Shown here piece after piece: positions 59,502 to 64,000 of a stretch of DNA of 64,000 nucleotides. The position numbers and the translations under genes are program-made. Source of the DNA: JAIWNK01 sp964453115 (GTDB lineage: Bacteria; Chloroflexota; Anaerolineae; Anaerolineales; Anaerolineaceae); the NCBI GenBank assembly GCA_964453115.1, contig CAYVRT010000008.1:1-64000 (forward strand), written 5' to 3'. The notes below the pieces were generated by a model. The model ran no database searches and was not told where the DNA came from. It saw nothing but the letters and a program-made list of their open reading frames with translations. Within the stretch, counting starts at the first letter, position 1. Every line of letters starts with the position of its first letter.

Positions 59502-60236
59502 TTAACGAAAAACGACCCGCCGAAAGCTATGCTCGTAGCGCGGCATGTCGGGTGTGCTATCACTGGTATGAAAGCTGCGCTGCCGTTGATCAAAGGCCAT
59601 CAGGTCATCCCCCACCTGACTGCGATGCTCATGCAATGCTCGCAAACGCAGTTCCCAGGTTTGCGTCACATCCAATTGCACGTTCGGTTGAGCCGGCAGC
59701 GAGAACCACACCTCGCGCACGGCGCAAGGCAGCAGCCCTTCTTGTAGCAATTCAGGGAAGAACATTGGGTTGCCCGCTGCTGGAAAAACCGCATCCATCA
59801 CCACCTGCCCGGCAGCGCGGTGATCGGGGTGGTTAATGTAATTTTCGCTGAAGAAGAAATGGGTCGGGTCACAAGTCACAACCACATCTGGGCGTTCCTG
59901 ACGCAAGACGCGCACCACCTGTCGGCGCGTTTCCAGGTCTGGCACGAGGTAGCCATCCTCAAAATCCAGGTAGCGAATGGATTGGACGCCCAAAATTGCC
60001 GCCGCGGCGCGCTGCTCGGCGCAGCGACGGGCAATCAATTCCTGTGGGTCCGCGGGCTGCTCCTTGACGCCCTTATCCCCGCGCGTCAAGAGTGCATAGC
60101 GCACCTCATGCCCGGCAGCCGTCCAACGCGCAATGGCTGCACCGCAAAAGAATTCCGGGTCATCGGGGTGTGCCAGAATGACCAGAATTCGCCGGGCCTC
60201 TTTCCAGCCCTCCGGGAAAAGCTCCTGCGCACTCAT
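59502..60236 (-). CDS. PIG-L family deacetylase (second copy)
   Basis: A 244-residue LmbE/PIG-L protein: VILAHPDDPEFFCGAAIARW with zinc ligands in AHPDD, and the second motif YINHPDHRAAG. It is longer in the first half and closer to the classical GlcNAc-type deacetylases than the copy at 6597. It overlaps RicT by 4 nt (ATGA), so it is translationally coupled to it. A role in a thiol or glycolipid pathway is possible, but no partner glycosyltransferase or ligase gene is present. Confidence 0.9.
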   Translation of the reverse strand: MSAQELFPEGWKEARRILVILAHPDDPEFFCGAAIARWTAAGHEVRYALLTRGDKGVKEQPADPQELIARRCAEQRAAAAILGVQSIRYLDFEDGYLVPDLETRRQVVRVLRQERPDVVVTCDPTHFFFSENYINHPDHRAAGQVVMDAVFPAAGNPMFFPELLQEGLLPCAVREVWFSLPAQPNVQLDVTQTWELRLRALHEHRSQVGDDLMAFDQRQRSFHTSDSTPDMPRYEHSFRRVVFR

Positions 60237-61081
60237 GCCTTGTCCGGTTTGGCATCCTCCAGGATTTGAAGTTCATCCACATCATAGCTGCGCACACCAA
60301 CATCGGGCAGCAGGACAATCACCTTGCGCGACAGCGGAGCAACATCCACCACCTTGCCCTCACCGTTCGGGGTGCGCACCCGCTTGTTGCGCTTGGGCAG
60401 GCCGGCACGCGCCTCCACATATTGCTCATATTCATAGAACAAACAGCAGCGCAACCGCCCGCACATGCCGGTAATCTCGGTTGGGGTGAGGGAAATATTC
60501 TGCTCTTTTGCCATGCGGATGGAAATGGAACTGAAATCGGTCAGGAATTTACAGCAACAGCGCGTCTCCAGCCCACAGGCGCCCATCCCACACAGCAATT
60601 TTGCCACATCGCGCGGCCCAATTTGCCGCAATTCCACAGCAGATGGGCCAAACATGCGCTGCATGTCCTGACGCAGCGACTTGAGTTCCACTTTCTCTTC
60701 CGTCTCGGCACCAAAGAGGATCGTCAGACGGGCGCCATCAAAGCTATATTCGGCGCCCACCACCTTAATCTGCCCCAGGTGCAGTTCTGCGGCACGCTGC
60801 TTGCAGGCCTCCACAACCGCCGGTTCCTTTGCCTGCCAGGCCTGACGTTGTAACAAGTCACGCGGGGTTGCCACCCGCTCCACCACCCGTAGGCCACCTT
60901 CTGGAATTTCAGGGTTGGGGACGACCAGGACCACTTCGCCCAACTGCCAGCCACGCGTCGTTTCAACCACCACCTGATCGCCAGAGCGAATATCTGGCAG
61001 GTGTGTTGCATCGAAATGATAAATTTTACCCACTTTGGAAAAACGAATGCCCACCACCAGGGGTTGGGCGGCATCAGACAT
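60233..61081 (-). CDS. ricT: PSP1/RicT (YaaT)-family regulatory protein
   Basis: A 282-residue PSP1-domain protein. It contains the Cys-rich cluster GACGLETRCCCKFL and GMCGRLRCCLFYEYEQY, which in RicT proteins bind iron-sulfur clusters, and the PSP1 segments KRNKRVRTPNGEGKVVD and DVGVRSYDVDELQIL near the end. In Bacillus, RicT works with RicA and RicF in RNA maturation and phosphorelay control. The start is the ATG in TGATG, overlapping the stop of the upstream small gene; the nearby GTG is an alternative. No RicA or RicF gene is seen. Confidence 0.88.
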   Translation of the reverse strand: MSDAAQPLVVGIRFSKVGKIYHFDATHLPDIRSGDQVVVETTRGWQLGEVVLVVPNPEIPEGGLRVVERVATPRDLLQRQAWQAKEPAVVEACKQRAAELHLGQIKVVGAEYSFDGARLTILFGAETEEKVELKSLRQDMQRMFGPSAVELRQIGPRDVAKLLCGMGACGLETRCCCKFLTDFSSISIRMAKEQNISLTPTEITGMCGRLRCCLFYEYEQYVEARAGLPKRNKRVRTPNGEGKVVDVAPLSRKVIVLLPDVGVRSYDVDELQILEDAKPDKA

Positions 61082-61434
61082 CACCGGTTCACCTCTTTAT
61101 CGGCGCAGGTGCGCATCAACCGCTGTTGGTGATGATTGACCTCGCGCCGCATTTGCTGGAATTGTTCAACCAGGTCTTGATCGCTCCCCCGATAGCGCCG
61201 CACCATCTGCCTGGCACATTGCGTGCAACCGCGCATGGCACGGTAGGCATCGGAATCACAGGTCTGACAACTGCCCAGGCGCACCATCAACAGCACAAAT
61301 GCCTGTTGATCCAACGGGTCGGCCTGCACAGAAGATACCCGATCCACCAATTGTTGCCACACCTCGCCGCGCAGGCCGCGCAGGCTGGGGACGACACGCA
61401 GGGGAAAGATTAATTCTGTGTCCGAATTATACAT
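61081..61434 (-). CDS. Small Cys-rich (CxxC..CxxC) protein of unknown function
   Basis: 117 residues. The centre has SCQTCDSDAYRAMRGCTQC, two CxxC pairs 11-12 residues apart, suggesting a zinc or cluster site; a further Cys lies near the end (RTCADKE). I do not recognise a family. It overlaps nuoI at its start (TGATG) and ricT at its end, so it is translated with both. Because it is squeezed between an iron-sulfur subunit gene and an iron-sulfur-binding regulator gene, a role in cluster-protein maturation or regulation is a reasonable guess, no more. Confidence 0.75.
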   Translation of the reverse strand: MYNSDTELIFPLRVVPSLRGLRGEVWQQLVDRVSSVQADPLDQQAFVLLMVRLGSCQTCDSDAYRAMRGCTQCARQMVRRYRGSDQDLVEQFQQMRREVNHHQQRLMRTCADKEVNR

Positions 61435-62045
61435 CAGTTTCCGCTCCCTTCCGCAGCAGTTTTCTTGCTCGCTTTGGCGGCGCGGGCGGCATCTTCGCGG
61501 GCGGCGTTGGTTGGGCGAATGGAAGCATAGTAGGTCGCCGAGCGCATCAAACGCTGCTTATCAAAAATGTGATGCTCCAGCCGGTTAACGCTGGCAATTT
61601 CATAGTCATGGTCCATGCGAATGGCATCAAAAGGACAATATTCAGCGCAAAAACCGCAGTTCATGCATACGTCAATATCAATGAAAAATTCTGCCGGGCC
61701 GGTAACCGGCTTGCCGGTGACCGGGTCGGTTGCGCGCACAATCCAAATGCACTGCGGCGGGCAGGCCTTGGCGCAAATGCCACATGCTGTGCAACGCAGG
61801 TTCTTTTCCCCGGCTGGCCCTTCATCATAAACCAGAAAAGGCAGGTAGCGGAATTCCTCCGGCACGGGCAGCTTTTCCTCCGGATATTGGACGGTGACAA
61901 TTCCGCGCACATCACTGCGGCGGCGCTGCTCAATGCCCTCCGGCGTGCGATAATAGCGCCTTCCGCGGCGCAAATCCTGCAAATAGGTATCGGCAAAATG
62001 CCGAAAAGTGACCCACATGCCACGCACAATACCCCAACCGTTCAT
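61434..62045 (-). CDS. nuoI: NADH-quinone oxidoreductase subunit I
   Basis: A 203-residue 2[4Fe-4S] ferredoxin-like subunit with both clusters: CTACGICAKACP and CMNCGFCAEYCPFDAI. The start at the ATG 5 nt after GGAGG is preferred to the GTG one codon before. A C-terminal tail of about 40 residues (ASIRPTNAAREDAARAAKASKK) extends beyond the usual NuoI end. It carries clusters N6a/N6b of complex I. In this operon nuoI directly follows nuoCD, without nuoE-H between. Confidence 0.92.
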   Translation of the reverse strand: MNGWGIVRGMWVTFRHFADTYLQDLRRGRRYYRTPEGIEQRRRSDVRGIVTVQYPEEKLPVPEEFRYLPFLVYDEGPAGEKNLRCTACGICAKACPPQCIWIVRATDPVTGKPVTGPAEFFIDIDVCMNCGFCAEYCPFDAIRMDHDYEIASVNRLEHHIFDKQRLMRSATYYASIRPTNAAREDAARAAKASKKTAAEGSGN

Positions 62046-62054
62046 CACATCCTC

Positions 62055-63770
62055 CTAGCGGTCCACTTCGCCCAAGACGATATCAATCGAGCCAAGCACA
62101 GCCACCACGTCGGCAATTTTCTCACCGCGCGCCATTGTCGCCAGCCCGGTCAGGTTAATAAACGAGGGCGCCCGGACATGATAACGCCAGGGATTGGGCT
62201 TGCCATTCGAAACGACATAGAAGCCAAGCTCTCCTTTGGGGCTTTCCACCCGGCCATAGGCCTCGCCAGCCGGCACGCGCACCGTGTATTGTGGCTTGCC
62301 GGCCATCACCGGGCCTTCGGGCAGGTCGCGCAGCACCTGTTGCAAAATGCGCAGGCTCTGCCGGGCCTCATCCAGGCGCAGCAAGTAACGGTCATAAATA
62401 TCGCCATGATAGCGCACCGCCACATCGAAGTCAAAGCGTTCATAGATGCTATACGGGTCGGCACGCCGCACATCATATGGCACTCCCGAAGCGCGCAGCA
62501 CCGGCCCGGAGGCCGAAAGCGCAATCGCCTGTACATCGCTCAGCACCCCCACGCCCTCACAGCGTCCGCGCACAATCTCATTCTTTGTCAGATATTCATC
62601 CAGTTCATCAATCTTGCGCGGCAGGCGCTCCAGCACCAATTGACGAATTTTCTCCAGCACGCCCTCGGGCAAGTCGCGCACCACGCCACCAAAGCGGAAG
62701 TAATTGCACATCATCCGCGAGCCCGAAACCGCTTCAAAAATATCCAGAATCAGTTCGCGTTCCTGAATGGCATAGAGTGCCGGGGTGAAGAAGGCGCCCA
62801 AATCATTCAGCAAAAAGCCAATCGAGAACAGATGCGTCATGACGCGCGTCAATTCCGCCATCATCACCCGCAAATACTCGGCTCGCTCGGGCGGCTGAAT
62901 GCCAATCAGCTTTTCAACCGCCAGGGCATAGCCAAAATTATTTGCCATCGAGGTTGTGTAGTCCAGCCGGTCGGTAAACGGCATATTCTGCAGGAAGGTA
63001 TTCCGTTCGCCAATTTTTTCATGATTGCGATGCAAATAGCCCATCACGGGCTTGAGGTCAACCACGGTTTCCCCTTCCAGGCGCACCACCATGCGGAAGA
63101 CGCCATGCGTTGAAGGGTGTTGTGGCCCCAGGTTGACAATCATCGTATCCGAATCCAGGCCTTCCTGCTCTCCTGGTTGCAAGGTCTGGTAGAGAACATC
63201 TTCGCCCACTGGCTGCCAGGAATCCGGGTCAAAGCCGGGCGGGTATTGCAAATTGTCGCCATACGGATTGTCGTCTTCTACGCGGCGGGCATGACCTTCC
63301 GGCCAACGGCTCTTAAACGGTTTGACCTCCTCCTCATAGAATGGCTCGCGCCAATCCTTGCGCAAGGGGTGACCGGCAAAACCCTCCCAGAGCAAAATGC
63401 GCCGCAAGTCGGGGTGGCCGGCAAAGCGCACCCCCAGCAAATCCCACACTTCTCGCTCCTGAAATTCGGCGCCCGGATAAAGCGGGGTGAGGGCTGGCAA
63501 TTGGGCATCTTGCCGACCGATTGCAACCTTTAACACCAGCGCGCTGCCACCGCTCGAACGGTAGAAATGATAAACGACCTCGATGCGGTCATCGGGGAAA
63601 TAATCTACCGCAGTGACCGAGGAAAGATAATCATAACCGGCCTGATGACGCAGCCAGCGCACCACTTCCAGCAAATGCGCCGATTGCACCAGCCAGCCGC
63701 CATAGCCAGGGCGAGCATCCGCCTGCACCCAACCCGGAAACTGCTGCTCCAAAAGCAAGGCATCACTCAT
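62055..63770 (-). CDS. nuoCD: NADH-quinone oxidoreductase fused subunits C and D
   Basis: 571 residues. Residues 1-180 are NuoC (30-kDa type: LSSVTAVDYFPDDRIEVVYHFY, REVWDLLGVRFAGHPDLRRILL), and from about 205 NuoD (49-kDa type: NLGPQHPSTHGVFRMVVRLEGE, PVMGYLHRNHEKIGERNTF, quinone-site His in HPSTHG). NuoC and NuoD are separate in most bacteria; fusion is known from several lineages, E. coli included. The start (MSDALLLEQQ) has a GGAGGAG site and overlaps the nuoB stop by 8 nt. Confidence 0.93.
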   Translation of the reverse strand: MSDALLLEQQFPGWVQADARPGYGGWLVQSAHLLEVVRWLRHQAGYDYLSSVTAVDYFPDDRIEVVYHFYRSSGGSALVLKVAIGRQDAQLPALTPLYPGAEFQEREVWDLLGVRFAGHPDLRRILLWEGFAGHPLRKDWREPFYEEEVKPFKSRWPEGHARRVEDDNPYGDNLQYPPGFDPDSWQPVGEDVLYQTLQPGEQEGLDSDTMIVNLGPQHPSTHGVFRMVVRLEGETVVDLKPVMGYLHRNHEKIGERNTFLQNMPFTDRLDYTTSMANNFGYALAVEKLIGIQPPERAEYLRVMMAELTRVMTHLFSIGFLLNDLGAFFTPALYAIQERELILDIFEAVSGSRMMCNYFRFGGVVRDLPEGVLEKIRQLVLERLPRKIDELDEYLTKNEIVRGRCEGVGVLSDVQAIALSASGPVLRASGVPYDVRRADPYSIYERFDFDVAVRYHGDIYDRYLLRLDEARQSLRILQQVLRDLPEGPVMAGKPQYTVRVPAGEAYGRVESPKGELGFYVVSNGKPNPWRYHVRAPSFINLTGLATMARGEKIADVVAVLGSIDIVLGEVDR

Positions 63771-64000
63771 CCGACTCCTCCTCAATGGCGGGCTGCGCCG
63801 CCTGTTGACGGATACGCTCCAGCTTGCGCAGGTCAATCAGGTCAGGGCCTAAGACAGGCACCGGAATGGGCTGACTGGGCTGTTTGGAATACCAGCGCAT
63901 TTCGCTCAGCTTTTCTTGATTCATCTTGCGCTGCAAGGTCATCAACCCATGCAACAGGGCCTGTGGGGTGGGCGGGCAGCCCGGAATGTAGACATCCACC
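63763..64000 (-). CDS. nuoB: NADH-quinone oxidoreductase subunit B (C-terminal part)
   Basis: Partial: the gene continues past the right edge of the window. The visible end contains VDVYIPGCPPTPQALLHGLM, the conserved NuoB segment with the last cluster N2 Cys, followed by a hydrophilic tail of about 55 residues. It overlaps nuoCD by 8 nt and belongs to the same leftward operon, whose promoter must lie outside the window. Confidence 0.9.
   Translation of the reverse strand, partial: VDVYIPGCPPTPQALLHGLMTLQRKMNQEKLSEMRWYSKQPSQPIPVPVLGPDLIDLRKLERIRQQAAQPAIEEESDE

Overview
The window is ordinary bacterial chromosome, densely packed, moderately GC-rich and free of insertion sequences, tRNAs, rRNAs and CRISPR arrays. 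It most resembles a member of the Chloroflexota, class Anaerolineae. This is an inference from a fused transaldolase/glucose-6-phosphate isomerase, a fused nuoCD, a serine-palmitoyltransferase-like enzyme, several PMT-type membrane glycosyltransferases, surface lipoproteins with Pro/Thr-rich linkers, and many strong TATAAT boxes. No 16S rRNA or marker phylogeny is available here to prove it.

Layout. 1-2.1 kb: an AT-richer patch with a truncated Rhs C-terminal tip overlapped by a PQQ-propeller lipoprotein gene, a candidate toxin/immunity-type pair. 2.3-7.4 kb: L-lactate permease, a CocE-type hydrolase lipoprotein, two unknown genes and a PIG-L deacetylase. 7.5-8.2 kb: an orphan OmpR-type regulator with a decayed receiver. 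8.3-11.8 kb: a four-gene sodium-pumping (methylmalonyl-CoA) decarboxylase operon, divergent from a Cys/Met-type PLP lyase. 13.3-20 kb: a surface protein plus GT39 glycosyltransferase, glgX and glutamate dehydrogenase. 20-26 kb: an HAD / decayed zincin / C39-TPR operon divergent from miaB and a fused LytM-VanY peptidase. 26-31 kb: pfkA-phzF followed by a murein-peptide recycling set (dipeptide epimerase, NlpC/P60) and an alpha-oxoamine synthase. 31-37 kb: dnaE, a secreted protein and a PIG-V-like mannosyltransferase. 37-40 kb: an SsuABC/ThiXYZ-type ABC importer. 39.7-41.3 kb: menA divergent from menG. 42.5-48.1 kb: a copper-chaperone-like protein, then tkt-rpiB-tal/pgi. 48.2-53.7 kb: the SPT-like enzyme, DegV, a K+/H+ antiporter and membrane proteins. 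53.7-57.3 kb: a GntR-type regulator with the two genes of a 2-oxoacid:ferredoxin oxidoreductase. 57.4-64 kb: a long leftward operon running from complex I (nuoB, nuoCD, nuoI) into a Cys-rich protein, RicT/PSP1, PIG-L, M20 peptidase and a BtuF-like protein.

Together the genes describe central carbon metabolism (phosphofructokinase, non-oxidative pentose phosphate pathway, 2-oxoacid oxidation to reduced ferredoxin), menaquinone-linked respiration through complex I, a secondary sodium pump, and amino-acid and peptide catabolism. A recurring feature is a sigma-70 type -10 box placed 6-8 nt before the start codon, predicting leaderless mRNAs for at least six and perhaps seven genes. Gene packing is extreme: three convergent pairs share a 4-nt double stop. 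Most starts were moved from the longest open frame to an ATG that fits a ribosome-binding site, an overlap or a promoter, as stated in each entry.
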